From assembly GCA_013203465.1 (NCBI GenBank), contig JABMNR010000177.1:1-53081 (forward strand): 53,081 bases of DNA. Direction: 5' to 3'. A model generated the notes under the pieces. It saw only the letters and a list, made by a program, of their open reading frames with translations, did not search any database and was not told where the DNA came from. Shown in pieces: positions 26,555 through 35,935 of the stretch. Made by a program: the position numbers and the translations under genes. This stretch comes from Alphaproteobacteria bacterium. GTDB lineage: Bacteria; Pseudomonadota; Alphaproteobacteria; Thalassobaculales; Thalassobaculaceae. How positions within the stretch are numbered: position 1 is the first letter of the stretch; each line of letters begins with the position of its first letter.

Positions 26555-27549
26555 GCCGATGCCTCCGCGATCACGGGGCCGGTGATGGGGTAGTGGCAGC
26601 GCACGTCGCGGCCGGGAAGCGGTTGGGTGGTGTCCGGCGTGATCTCGCACGCCGCCGCCACGCGCGGGCAGCGCGTCTTGAACGGACACCCAAGCGGCAG
26701 GTTCAGCAACGACGGCGTCATGCCGGGAATCTGCGACAACGGCTGACCGCGCCGGTTACGGCTCGGCACCGAGCCGATCAGCCCGTGGGTATACGGATGC
26801 GCCGGGCGGTCCAGCACATCGTCCACCGTGCCATGCTCCACCACCCGGCCGGCGTACATCACGCAAATCTCGTCGGCCAACCCGGCGACGACCGACAGAT
26901 CATGGGTGATCCAGATCATCGCCGTGCCGGTTTCCTCGCAAAGCTTCTGCACTTCGTAGAGGATTTGCCCCTGGATGGTGACGTCCAGCGCCGTTGTCGG
27001 TTCGTCGGCGATGATCAGCTCCGGTTTGTTCAGCAGCGCGATGGCGATCGCCACCCGTTGCCGCATGCCGCCGGAGAACTGATGCGGATACGACCTCAGC
27101 CGCTCCTCGGCCGCCGGGATGCCGACCTGGGCCAGCGCGTCGCGCGACCGGCGCCACGCCTCGTCCTTCGAGACGCGGTCATGTGCTTGGATCGCCTCCA
27201 TCATCTGGGTGTCGATCCGCAGCACCGGGTTCAGGGTCATCATCGGATCCTGGAAGATCATCGCGATGTTGTTGCCCCGGAGCCGGCGCATGCGCTCGTC
27301 CGAGGAGTTCGCGATATCCTCGCCCTTGTACAGTATCTGCCCGTCGACCACCCGGCCCGGCGGATCGACCAACCCCATGATCGAGAACCCGGTCACGGTC
27401 TTGCCCGAGCCGGACTCGCCCACCAGACCCAGCACCTGGCCCGGCGCGACGGCGAACGACACATCGTCCACCGCCTTCACCACCCCAACCTTGGTGAAGA
27501 AATGTGTTTTCAGATTGCGGACCTCAAGGGTCGGCGCCGTCGTCACCAC
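26551..27549 (-). CDS. Peptide ABC transporter ATP-binding protein (DppD-like)
   Basis: A 332-residue ATPase with Walker A GESGSGKT, signature FSGGMRQR, Walker [12 protein letters not shown] and the C-terminal [15 protein letters not shown] oligopeptide domain. It starts at GTG (27549) after AAGGAGG; a second GTG follows at once. It lies 11 bases downstream of the DppC-type permease and overlaps the next ATPase by 4 bases. Confidence 0.94.
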   Translation of the reverse strand: MVTTAPTLEVRNLKTHFFTKVGVVKAVDDVSFAVAPGQVLGLVGESGSGKTVTGFSIMGLVDPPGRVVDGQILYKGEDIANSSDERMRRLRGNNIAMIFQDPMMTLNPVLRIDTQMMEAIQAHDRVSKDEAWRRSRDALAQVGIPAAEERLRSYPHQFSGGMRQRVAIAIALLNKPELIIADEPTTALDVTIQGQILYEVQKLCEETGTAMIWITHDLSVVAGLADEICVMYAGRVVEHGTVDDVLDRPAHPYTHGLIGSVPSRNRRGQPLSQIPGMTPSLLNLPLGCPFKTRCPRVAAACEITPDTTQPLPGRDVRCHYPITGPVIAEASA

Positions 27550-27560
27550 CGGCGACCTCC

Positions 27561-28511
27561 TTACTTCTGAAGCCGCGGGTTAAGCACGTCACGCAGGCGG
27601 TCGCCCACGAGATTGATGCTCATGATCATGAACAAAAGCGCAATGCCCGGAAACACGCTGATCCAGTATTTGCCGCTCATCACATATTCGAAGCCGTTGG
27701 CAATCAGCTTACCCAGCGACGGCTCGGTCTGCGGCAGGCCGAGGCCAAGGAACGACAGGGTCGCCTCCAGCGAGATGGCGTGCGCGGTCTGTATGGCACC
27801 AACCACGATGATCGGCGCGAGGCAGTTCGGCAACAAATGACGGAACAACACACGCTGGTCGCTGAGCGCCAGACTGCTCGCCGCTTCGACGTATTCCTTG
27901 CGCCGCTCGACCAGGGCGGAGCCTCGGATGGTTCGCGCGTAGTAGGCCCACTGCACCACCACCAGGGCCACGATGATCTTGAAGATGGCGTAATACCCCG
28001 GATCGTTCGGCTTAACCTTCCAAACCGCCAGCAGAATAAGCGCCACCAGGATCGCCGGAAACGACAGCTGTATGTCGACCACGCGCATGATCAACGTATC
28101 GACCCGGCCGCCGCAATAGGCGGCGATCAATCCGATGGAGCAGCCGAACATAAGCGCAATGATGCCGGAGCCGATGCCGACGCCGAGGCTGATCCGCATT
28201 CCGTAGATCATGGCGCTCAGCATATCGCGTCCGGCACCGTCCGTGCCGAGCCAGGCGGTCGCACCGGACATCATGGTCTCACCCGGCGTCAACCGGCTGT
28301 CGAGAACGCTCACCTGCGCCAGATCATAGGGATCGGTCGGCGCCAGCCAGGGGCCAAACAGCGCGATGAACATCACGACGCCGACACCGATGGCACCGAG
28401 CACCGCGACACTGCTTTCCTTGTAGTCGGACAGGAACCGCTTGAACGGCGTCTCGACGCCAACACCGGTCGAAACCGCCAGCGAGCTTTGCTCTTCGTTA
28501 AGCGCCGTCAT
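27561..28511 (-). CDS. Peptide ABC transporter permease (DppC-like)
   Basis: A 316-residue inner-membrane permease. The first membrane helix is VAVLGAIGVGVVMFIALFGPWLAP, then the DppC hallmark HWLGTDGAGRDMLSAMIYGMR-type segment (here WLGTDGAGRDMLSAMI) and the EAA loop EAASSLALSDQRVLFRHLLPN that contacts the ATPase. About six membrane helices are visible. It overlaps the upstream permease by 4 bases (ATGA). Confidence 0.94.
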   Translation of the reverse strand: MTALNEEQSSLAVSTGVGVETPFKRFLSDYKESSVAVLGAIGVGVVMFIALFGPWLAPTDPYDLAQVSVLDSRLTPGETMMSGATAWLGTDGAGRDMLSAMIYGMRISLGVGIGSGIIALMFGCSIGLIAAYCGGRVDTLIMRVVDIQLSFPAILVALILLAVWKVKPNDPGYYAIFKIIVALVVVQWAYYARTIRGSALVERRKEYVEAASSLALSDQRVLFRHLLPNCLAPIIVVGAIQTAHAISLEATLSFLGLGLPQTEPSLGKLIANGFEYVMSGKYWISVFPGIALLFMIMSINLVGDRLRDVLNPRLQK

Positions 28512-29488
28512 GCTTTCACGTCCTGTAAGCGAACCCGTGGATCGAGGACCGAATACGCGATGTCCACGAGCAGGTTCAAAATGACGAAGAGGAACACGAT
28601 GATCATCAGGTAAGCGACGATCACCGGCCGATCGAGCAAGCCAATCGAGTCAATCAGCAGCTTGCCGATGCCGGGCCAGGCGAACACCGTCTCGGTCACC
28701 ACCGAGAACGCGACCAGCCCGCCGAACTCCAACCCCAGCACGGTGACCACCGGGATCAGGATGTTCTTCATCACGTGGACCATAACCACCCGGTTTTCGG
28801 TCAATCCCTTGGCCCGGGCGAATTTCACATAGTCCTGGTGCATCACCTCGCGGGTGCCGGCGCGGGCCAGCCGGATCACCAGCGACAGCTTGAACAGGGC
28901 AAGATTGGTCGCCGGCAACAGCACATGGGCCCAGCCGTCGAAGGTGCCGAGCGAGGTCGGGAAACCAAGAACATAAGTGATCTCATCCCCACGCCCGGTC
29001 GACGGCAGCCAGCCCAGAATCACCGCGAACAATAGCATCATCATAATTCCGACCCAAAAGGTCGGCAGGCTGAACCCGAGGATCGAGCCGGTCATGATGA
29101 TCTTCGACGGAATCGCATCCGGTTTGAGTCCGGCCCACACCCCGAGCGGAATGCCGAACACCACCGCGATCAGGAGCGCCGCCACCGCCAGTTCCATGGT
29201 CGCCGGCAACCGCTCTAGAATCAACTGCAGCGCCGGCTCATCGAACACGAAACTATCGCCGAGATCGCCGCGCGCCGCGTTCACCAGGAACTTCCAGTAT
29301 TGCTCATAGAACGGCCGATCGAGGCCCATGTCGCGGATCACCTGCTCGCGCTCCGCTTGATCGGCGTCGTCCGCGATCAGGATGTCCGCCGGATTGCCGA
29401 CGAGGAACACGCCGGAGAACACGAGAAACGACATCACGAAGATGACCACGATCGCGTGCATGAGACGGCGGATGATGAACACGGACAT
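28508..29488 (-). CDS. Peptide ABC transporter permease (DppB-like)
   Basis: A 326-residue inner-membrane permease with the N-terminal helix AIVVIFVMSFLVFSGVFLVG, the region GLDRPFYEQYWKFLVNAARGD typical of DppB proteins, and the EAA loop MHQDYVKFARAKGLTENRVV. About six membrane helices. The start follows GGGGAG, 105 bases after the binding-protein gene; that gap holds a strong hairpin. Confidence 0.94.
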   Translation of the reverse strand: MSVFIIRRLMHAIVVIFVMSFLVFSGVFLVGNPADILIADDADQAEREQVIRDMGLDRPFYEQYWKFLVNAARGDLGDSFVFDEPALQLILERLPATMELAVAALLIAVVFGIPLGVWAGLKPDAIPSKIIMTGSILGFSLPTFWVGIMMMLLFAVILGWLPSTGRGDEITYVLGFPTSLGTFDGWAHVLLPATNLALFKLSLVIRLARAGTREVMHQDYVKFARAKGLTENRVVMVHVMKNILIPVVTVLGLEFGGLVAFSVVTETVFAWPGIGKLLIDSIGLLDRPVIVAYLMIIVFLFVILNLLVDIAYSVLDPRVRLQDVKA

Positions 29489-29555
29489 GGGTGTCGTCTC
29501 CCCAACCGAGGCAGCCGCGTCACGCCAATGGGCGTCGCGCGGGCCTCAAGATCGA

Positions 29556-29585
29556 ACGCGGACGGGACCGAAGCCCCGTCCACGT
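29556..29585 (-). other. Strong UUCG-capped intercistronic hairpin
   Basis: On the transcribed minus strand, ACGTGGACGGGGC and GTCCCGTCCGCGT form a 13-base stem (with two G.U pairs) closed by a C(UUCG)G tetraloop. It lies 8 bases after the binding-protein gene's stop and before the permease gene. No U-tract follows. Such hairpins commonly protect the upstream binding-protein message from 3' decay or partly terminate, giving excess binding protein (family knowledge; role here inferred). Confidence 0.8.
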
Positions 29586-29593
29586 CCCAATCA

Positions 29594-31210
29594 TTACTTC
29601 GCTGGCACCAGATCGTAAGCGGTGGTCCGCTCGTCGGTGCGTGGGCTGTACTTCAAGCCCTTGCGGGTGGCCCAGGTGTTGACCTGATAGTGCAAGGGGA
29701 TGATGCCCTGGTTCTCGCCGATGGCGATATCGGTCGCCTCGGCCAGCAGGGCCGCCCGCTTGGTGTCATCGACCGTCGCCAACGCCTGACCAATCAACGA
29801 GTCGACCTTGGGATCGGAGTGCCGGCCACGGTTGGACGCTCCCATACCCTTGGACGGATCGTGGGTCGCCAACAACGACTTCAGCGGCGACGACGCCTCA
29901 CCGGTGCCCGAACCCCAACCAACCAGAACGAAGCTGAACTCCGGCGTACCGTCCGGGCCACCCTTGGACGCCCGCGAGAAGTAGACGTTCTTCGGCATGG
30001 TCACGACCTTGGTCGGAATCCCCGCCGCCGTCAGCATCTGGCCGATCGCCTCGGCGATTTTGGCGTCGTTGATGTAGCGGTCGTTCGGGCCGTGGATGGT
30101 CAAACCGAACCCATCGCCCCAGCCGGCTTCCGCCAACAGCTTCTTGGCGCCGGCGACGTCGTAGGCATCCGGCTTCAGCGTTGGCGAGAGACCGAAGAAC
30201 CCCGCGGGAAGCAGCTGACCGGCCGGGATCGCGACGCCTTCCATCACCCGCTCGACGATGGCCGGACGGTTGATCATCATGGAGATCGCCTTGCGCACCC
30301 GCGCGTCCTTCAGCGGGTTCTTGTCGATCGGGTTGCCGGCCTTGTCGGTGACGAAGGGCGACTGATCGCGCTGCTGGTCGAGGTGCAGGTAGATCACCCG
30401 GTTCGAGACGCCCTGGCTGAGCGCGACGTTCGCGTTTTTCTTTAGAGTGTCGATGTCGGAAGTCGGCACGTTATCGATCATGTCGACATCGCCCGCCAAC
30501 AACGCCGCCACCCGGGCCGGCTCGGCCTTGATGAACTTGAAGGTCACCTTGTCCCAGGGCTGCGGCATCGGGCCCTTGTAGCCGTCGAACTTCTCCAGGA
30601 CGATCCGGTCGCCCTTCTTCCACTCGACGAACTTGTACGGCCCGGTCCCGAACGTCGCGGTGCCATCGTTAAAGTCCCTGGTATCGATGCCCATGTTGAC
30701 GTCGGGCTTGCCGGTGCCCTTGGCCTCGGACGACATGATCATGACCGTGGTCAAGTCGTTCGGCATCAAGGGATAGGGCGCCTCGGTCATGATGTGCAAC
30801 GTGTGATCGTCGATCTTCATGAGGGTCTTGCCCTTGGTGTAGATTCGGAACGACGAGTTGCCGCCGGTATAACCATCGGCGCGCTTGAACGAGTAGATGA
30901 CGTCATCGGCCGTGAAGTCGCTGCCGTCGTGGAACTTCACACCCTTGCGGAGTTTGAACTCCCAGGTCGTGTCGTTGATCGGCTTCCAGGATTCGGCCAA
31001 CCGGCCGAAAATCTGCTGGTTGCTGTCGAAATCGACCAGGCGACCGAACACCTGACCGATCATGCCGTTGTTCGGACCGAGATTGTGGAAATACGGATCC
31101 ATCGAGGACGGCTCGGACCGGATACCGATCGTCACATCGGCGGCCATGGCCGGGCCTGTCAGCGCGGTCACCACGACCGCCGCCAGACCCAACCGGCGAA
31201 ATACCTTCAT
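29594..31210 (-). CDS. Peptide ABC transporter substrate-binding protein (SBP family 5)
   Basis: A 538-residue periplasmic binding protein. The signal peptide is MKVFRRLGLAAVVVTALTGP followed by AMAAD cleavage. The mature start VTIGIRSEPSSMDPYFHNLG and TWEFKLRKGVKFHDGSDFTADDV are typical of family 5 dipeptide/oligopeptide receptors. The best start is the ATG after GGAGG at 31210. It is the first gene of a six-gene operon and is the most abundant component expected. The exact ligand is unknown; peptides, glutathione or other polar compounds are possible. Confidence 0.94.
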   Translation of the reverse strand: MKVFRRLGLAAVVVTALTGPAMAADVTIGIRSEPSSMDPYFHNLGPNNGMIGQVFGRLVDFDSNQQIFGRLAESWKPINDTTWEFKLRKGVKFHDGSDFTADDVIYSFKRADGYTGGNSSFRIYTKGKTLMKIDDHTLHIMTEAPYPLMPNDLTTVMIMSSEAKGTGKPDVNMGIDTRDFNDGTATFGTGPYKFVEWKKGDRIVLEKFDGYKGPMPQPWDKVTFKFIKAEPARVAALLAGDVDMIDNVPTSDIDTLKKNANVALSQGVSNRVIYLHLDQQRDQSPFVTDKAGNPIDKNPLKDARVRKAISMMINRPAIVERVMEGVAIPAGQLLPAGFFGLSPTLKPDAYDVAGAKKLLAEAGWGDGFGLTIHGPNDRYINDAKIAEAIGQMLTAAGIPTKVVTMPKNVYFSRASKGGPDGTPEFSFVLVGWGSGTGEASSPLKSLLATHDPSKGMGASNRGRHSDPKVDSLIGQALATVDDTKRAALLAEATDIAIGENQGIIPLHYQVNTWATRKGLKYSPRTDERTTAYDLVPAK

Positions 31211-31438
31211 CACTGCCTCCATCTGTTCTGCAACATGCCGCTTGAGCGGTTTTGATTTTCGTTGACGCGACCGGCCACAAATACGGCGCCGCGTAACACA
31301 GACCGTGAGCATCGCACCTCAAACAACAGGGCACAATCCCATCGCCGGGCTCACCCCTCGCCAAGCCTCAGGGGTTCTGGTCAACGTCGCGCATCTGGCT
31401 TATTTTGCTTCGCACTCCCGCCTTCGGACGACACCCCC

Positions 31439-32404
31439 ATGAGCGACACTTCCCTGCGGTCCCCCTGGCCGGTCGAACTCGCTCCGCCGGCGATCGAGCG
31501 GTGGCGCGACGGCAACACGGGCGTGCCGTTCTTCACGCGGCTGGACAGCGGGACCGACGGCCCCAACGTGATGATCACCGCCCTGGTTCACGGCAACGAG
31601 CTGTGCGGCGCGCTGGCGCTCGACCGGCTGTTGCGCGACGGGGTGCGGCCAACTCGCGGCAGCCTGACCGTCGGGTTTTGCAACGTCGCCGCGTTCTTCG
31701 CCTTCGACCCGGATTATCCGAGCCTGTCGCGGTTCGTGGACGAAGATTTCAACCGGCTCTGGGACACCGCGACCCTGAACGGCGGCCGCACCAGCGTCGA
31801 GCTGGCCCGCGCCCGGGAAATCCGCCGCTTGGTCGAGCAAGCGGACATGCTGCTCGACATCCACTCCATGCAGCACCCGACCGAGCCGCTGATGCTCGCC
31901 GGTGCCACCGATAAGGGGCTCGACCTCGCCCGGCGCACCGGCGCTCCCGCCACCATCGTGATCGACGCCGGTCACGCCGCCGGCGCGCGTCTCCGGGATT
32001 ATGAGTTCTTCGCCGACCCGAGCGACCCGCGCGCCGCCCTGCTGGTGGAATGCGGTCAGCACTGGGCCCGTTCGACCGAGGCCGTGGCCACCGACACGCT
32101 GTTTCGCTTCCTGCTGGCCAACGGAACGATCGAGGCCGCGACCGCCGATCGATATCTCACCGGGCCGGCGCCCCGGCAGCGGGTGCTGCAGGTGACCGAG
32201 GCGATCACGGTACGCACCGACCGGTTCGGCTTCGTTCAGCCTTTCGTCGGCATGGAGGAGATCGCCACCGCCGGCACCGTGATCGGCCATGACGGCGACG
32301 AGCCGCTGGCCACCCCCTATGACCGATGCATTCTGATCATGCCGTCCCGCCGTCTGGCGGCGGGCCAGACCGCCGTCCGCCTCGCCCGGATGGTCGATGA
32401 CTGA
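31439..32404 (+). CDS. Succinylglutamate desuccinylase/aspartoacylase family protein
   Basis: A 321-residue zinc carboxypeptidase-like (M14-type) amidohydrolase. HGNELCG supplies the first His and Glu ligands and LLDIHSMQHP the later His; VECGQHW is another conserved segment. Relatives remove acyl groups from N-acyl amino acids. No signal peptide. It is divergent from the peptide transporter operon (228 bases between the starts), and its stop overlaps the ATG of the next gene by 8 bases. Confidence 0.85.
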   Translation: MSDTSLRSPWPVELAPPAIERWRDGNTGVPFFTRLDSGTDGPNVMITALVHGNELCGALALDRLLRDGVRPTRGSLTVGFCNVAAFFAFDPDYPSLSRFVDEDFNRLWDTATLNGGRTSVELARAREIRRLVEQADMLLDIHSMQHPTEPLMLAGATDKGLDLARRTGAPATIVIDAGHAAGARLRDYEFFADPSDPRAALLVECGQHWARSTEAVATDTLFRFLLANGTIEAATADRYLTGPAPRQRVLQVTEAITVRTDRFGFVQPFVGMEEIATAGTVIGHDGDEPLATPYDRCILIMPSRRLAAGQTAVRLARMVDD

Positions 32405-33506
32405 CGCCGCCAGCGAGACCGCCGAACAGGAGGCAAAACCCGGCGGCGACCGCATGACCAGCGGCCGGCCCAAGGGCTCGATGCTGCTGGCGCTGGCCAT
32501 CGGTGCCGGGGGCGGCCTGCTGTTCGCCTGGGTCAAGCTGCCGCTGCCCTGGATGATGGGCGCCATGGTCGCCACCACCGTGGCGGCGGTGGCCGGTGCC
32601 AACATCCGGATCGAATACCGCCTGCGCATGATGATGATCTGCATCCTCGGGGTCATGCTGGGCAGCGCCTTCCGGCCGGAACTGATCGACCGGGTGGGCG
32701 AGTGGGCGGTGTCGATCGCCGGGTTGCTGGTCTACGCCGTAACCGCCGGGGCTTTGGTCACCTGGTATTTCCGCCGGGTCGGTGGCTACGACCCGGTCAC
32801 CTCCTATTTCGCCTCGTCGCCCGGCGGGTTGAACGAGATGGTGATCGTCGGCCGCGAGATGGGCGGCGACGACCGGGTGATCGCGCTGACCCACTCGGCG
32901 CGCATCCTGCTCGTGGTGATGACCATCCCGTTCCTGTTCCGGCTGTTCGCCGATTACACACCTCCCCAGGGCCTCCTGCCCACGGGCTCGTCGCTCGACA
33001 TTCCGGCGGTCGATTGGGCGATCCTGGCGGCCTGCGCCGTGGTCGGCGCGGTGCTCGGCAAGGCGCTGCGGCTGCCGGCGGCGTTCCTGGTCGGCCCGAT
33101 GGTGCTGTCGGGAGCCGTCCACATCGGCGGCCTGACCGAAGCCAGCCCGCCCAGCCTGTTGGTCGCGGCCGCCCAGGTGGTGCTCGGCACCGGCATCGGC
33201 TGCCGTTTCGCCGGCACGCCGGTGCGCGAGATCCTGCGCATCGTCAAGATATCGATCGGCTCGACCATCATTCTGCTGGCCTCCGGCGTGCTGTTCGGCC
33301 TGGCGCTCGAACAGATCACCGGGGTGCCGTGGTTCGTGCTGGTGCTGGCCTACGCGCCGGGCGGGTTGGCCGAGATGAGTCTGGTCGCCCTCGCCCTCGG
33401 CCGCGACGTCGCCTTCGTCGCCACCCACCACATCTTCCGCATCGGCTTCATCGTCATCCTCGCACCGCTGGCGTTCCGCCTCATGCGGCGCAACAAGGTG
33501 GTGTGA
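32397..33506 (+). CDS. AbrB family (PF05145) integral membrane protein
   Basis: A 369-residue polytopic protein with about nine or ten membrane helices and the duplicated AbrB_dom pattern: LPLPWMMGAMVATTVAAVAG and GVPWFVLVLAYAPGGLAEMS, each followed by a similar helix pair (SSPGGLNEMVIVGREMGGDD). Proteins of this type were misnamed ammonia monooxygenase; the role is unknown, probably transport or export. The translation start overlaps the aspartoacylase-like gene by 8 bases, so the two may act together (for example on an acyl amino acid). Confidence 0.88.
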   Translation: MTDAASETAEQEAKPGGDRMTSGRPKGSMLLALAIGAGGGLLFAWVKLPLPWMMGAMVATTVAAVAGANIRIEYRLRMMMICILGVMLGSAFRPELIDRVGEWAVSIAGLLVYAVTAGALVTWYFRRVGGYDPVTSYFASSPGGLNEMVIVGREMGGDDRVIALTHSARILLVVMTIPFLFRLFADYTPPQGLLPTGSSLDIPAVDWAILAACAVVGAVLGKALRLPAAFLVGPMVLSGAVHIGGLTEASPPSLLVAAAQVVLGTGIGCRFAGTPVREILRIVKISIGSTIILLASGVLFGLALEQITGVPWFVLVLAYAPGGLAEMSLVALALGRDVAFVATHHIFRIGFIVILAPLAFRLMRRNKVV

Positions 33507-34307
33507 TCACGCGAATTTCGCCGTGATGCCGCCATCCACCACCAGCTCGGTCCCGGTGATGTACTTCGCCTGGTCCGACGCCAGGAACAGCACCGCGTGC
33601 GCCACATCCCAGGCGTCCCCCATCTTGCCGGTGGGGCATTGCTCGTCGCGCAGACGCACCATTTCCTCGGTGTCGCCCTCGGCATAGGCGTCGGTCAGCC
33701 CGGCATGGATCATCGGCGTGTTCATCAAGCCCGGCAGCACGCAGTTCGAGCGGATGCCCTTGCGGGCGTATTGCAACGCGATGCTGCGGCTGAACGGGAT
33801 CAGCGCGCCCTTGGTCGTGGAATAGGTGATGTAGTCGACCCCGGTATGGCGGATACCGGCGATCGAGGAGGTAATGACGATGGCGCCGCCGCCCCGCGCC
33901 TCCATCACCGGCAGCACGGCGCGGCAGACCAGAAACGCGCTTTTCAAGTTCACGTCGACGACCCGGTCCCACTCCTTCTCGGAGACCTCGGTCGGACCGC
34001 CGACCACGGCGATGCCGACGTTGTTGAACAGCACATCGATCCGGCCATAGGCGTCGAGCGCCGCCCGGACCATGGCCTCGACCTGATCGCCCTTGGCGAC
34101 ATCGCAGGTGACGGCGATCGCCTGCCCGCCCTCCCCTATGATGATCCCGGCGGTTTCCTCGGCGGCGGCGGTATCGCGGTCGACGCACACCACCGTGGCG
34201 CCCTCGCGGGCGAACAGCACCGCCGATGCCTTGCCGTTGCCCCAGCCAGGGCCGATCGACCCCGCCCCGGTCACCAAGGCGATCTTACCTTCGAGTCGCC
34301 CAGCCAT
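33507..34307 (-). CDS. SDR family oxidoreductase
   Basis: A 266-residue classical short-chain dehydrogenase: cofactor segment LVTGAGSIGPGWGNGKA, an unusual insertion within the glycine-rich loop; NNVG; ITSSIAGIRH with the catalytic Ser; and YSTTKGALIPF with Tyr and Lys. The Asp in VCVDRDT indicates NAD. The Gly-rich loop is longer than the usual TGxxxGxG, a feature of one subgroup of SDRs. It converges directly on the AbrB-family gene with no bases between. The substrate is unknown. Confidence 0.9.
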   Translation of the reverse strand: MAGRLEGKIALVTGAGSIGPGWGNGKASAVLFAREGATVVCVDRDTAAAEETAGIIIGEGGQAIAVTCDVAKGDQVEAMVRAALDAYGRIDVLFNNVGIAVVGGPTEVSEKEWDRVVDVNLKSAFLVCRAVLPVMEARGGGAIVITSSIAGIRHTGVDYITYSTTKGALIPFSRSIALQYARKGIRSNCVLPGLMNTPMIHAGLTDAYAEGDTEEMVRLRDEQCPTGKMGDAWDVAHAVLFLASDQAKYITGTELVVDGGITAKFA

Positions 34308-34402
34308 GCCAACCTCCCTGCTATTGATTACCCTTTGACCGCATCTTGACGCCGTGTCCGACCCGCGCAAGCGTGCCGCCGCGACAACGGAGGACGAGCG
34401 GG

Positions 34403-35614
34403 ATGAGCCGTGGTGGCGAGACGGAGAGTGGATCCGTCGGCGAGGTGTTCGCGGCGTTCCTCAAGCTCGGGCTGACCGCGTTCGGCGGGCCGGTGGCGCA
34501 TATCGGCTATTTTCGTGCCGAGTTCGTCGATCGGCGCCGCTGGCTCAACGACGCCGCGTTCGCCGATCTGGTCGCCTTGTGTCAGTTCCTGCCGGGCCCC
34601 GCCTCCAGCCAGGTCGGGCTCGGCCTTGGCGCGCGGCGGGCCGGGCCGCTCGGCGCGGCGGCGGCCTGGGCGGCCTTCACCCTGCCTTCGGCGGTGTTGA
34701 TGATCCTGGCGGCCTGGGGGGTGCTCGCGGTCGGCGGTGACAGCCCGGCGGCCAGTGCCACCTTGCACGGACTGAAGCTGGTGGCGGTGGCGGTGGTCGC
34801 CCAGGCGGTGCGGCAAATGGCGGTCGCGCTGGCGCCGGACCGCGTGCGCGCGTCGATCCTGGCGGCGGCGGCGGCGCTGGCGATCCTGTTGCCCGGGGTA
34901 CAGGGCCAGCTGGGGGCGATCGCTTGCGGCGCGGCGGCGGGCCTGGCGTTCTGTCGCGGCACGGCGACCACGGCACCAAGCGGGCCGGTTTCGCTGCGGG
35001 TGCCGGTACCGTTGGCGGTGGCGATGCTGGCGCTGTTCGCGATCCTGCTGGCGTTGCCGGCGGTCCTCGCGGTGCCCGAAGGTCTGCGCATGGTCAACGC
35101 CGCCTACCGCGCCGGATCGCTGGTGTTCGGCGGCGGGCATGTGGTGCTGCCATTGCTGGAGGTCGAGACGGTCCGAGCCGGGTTGATAGGCGCCGATACG
35201 TTCCTGGCCGGCTACGGCATGGCGCAGGCGGTGCCCGGACCGCTGTTCACCTTCGTCGCCTTCCTCGGCACGGCGGCCGACACTCCTCCAGGCGGGGTGT
35301 TAGGCGGGGTGCTGGCCTTGCTGGCGATTTTCGTGCCGGCGGCGCTGTTGCTGTTCGGCGTCTCGCCGTTCTGGGACAAGCTGCGCGGTTGGCCCGCCGC
35401 GCGTTCGGCGCTCACCGGGATCAACGCGGCGGTTGTGGGATTGCTGGTCGCCGCGCTTTATGACCCGGTGATTACCGCCGCCATCCAAGGACCGGCGGAT
35501 ATCCCGGCGGCGCTCGCGGCTTATGTGCTGCTGGCGGTGTGGAAGGTGCCACCCTGGGCGGTGGTGCTCGGGTTCGGCACGCTGGGAGCGATGCTCGGCG
35601 CAGTCAGTCTTTAA
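34403..35614 (+). CDS. chrA: Chromate efflux transporter ChrA
   Basis: A 403-residue two-domain CHR transporter, about the usual length. The first half contains FLKLGLTAFGGPVAHIGYFR, LVALCQFLPGPASSQVGLGL; the second half repeats the theme with GSLVFGGGHVVLPLLEVE and YGMAQAVPGPLFTFVAFLG. Roughly ten membrane helices. It exports chromate, probably in exchange or with a proton gradient. The ATG follows GGAGG. No chrB regulator is nearby. A short direct repeat (GTCAGTCTTTAAAA / GTCAGTCTCTAAAA) follows the stop. Confidence 0.92.
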   Translation: MSRGGETESGSVGEVFAAFLKLGLTAFGGPVAHIGYFRAEFVDRRRWLNDAAFADLVALCQFLPGPASSQVGLGLGARRAGPLGAAAAWAAFTLPSAVLMILAAWGVLAVGGDSPAASATLHGLKLVAVAVVAQAVRQMAVALAPDRVRASILAAAAALAILLPGVQGQLGAIACGAAAGLAFCRGTATTAPSGPVSLRVPVPLAVAMLALFAILLALPAVLAVPEGLRMVNAAYRAGSLVFGGGHVVLPLLEVETVRAGLIGADTFLAGYGMAQAVPGPLFTFVAFLGTAADTPPGGVLGGVLALLAIFVPAALLLFGVSPFWDKLRGWPAARSALTGINAAVVGLLVAALYDPVITAAIQGPADIPAALAAYVLLAVWKVPPWAVVLGFGTLGAMLGAVSL

Positions 35615-35650
35615 AAGCGGTCAGTCTCTAAAAAAGGAGAGGCGCATCCG

Positions 35651-35833
35651 TTAGCGGCCGAAGCGCACCACGACCTGCCGGTTGTCCCCGCCCGGCCGCT
35701 CGATCGCGTCGGGGCTCAGCTGGTCGCCAAACTCGCGAGCGCGGGCCCGTTCCACATCGGTGCTGTCGAGCTTCATCAGGTCGATGGCGATGAAATTGGC
35801 CATCGCCGCGAGCACACGTTCGATCCAGAGCAT
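35651..35833 (-). CDS. Small hypothetical protein, 60 residues
   Basis: A 60-residue protein starting MLWIERVLAAMANFIAIDLM, with a short amphipathic or membrane-adjacent helix and a polar tail ending RQVVVRFGR. GGAGG precedes the ATG at the right spacing, the main argument that it is translated. It lies between chrA and the hydrolase and has no recognisable family. Confidence 0.55.
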   Translation of the reverse strand: MLWIERVLAAMANFIAIDLMKLDSTDVERARAREFGDQLSPDAIERPGGDNRQVVVRFGR

Positions 35834-35935
35834 GGGACCTCCTGGCACCGGGAAGCGCGATGGTACGGTGGCCGCGGCCGGTTGAAAACCCGCGCGTGGC
35901 GACCCAGCATCGCGCCGCCGCGGCACGAATGGAGG

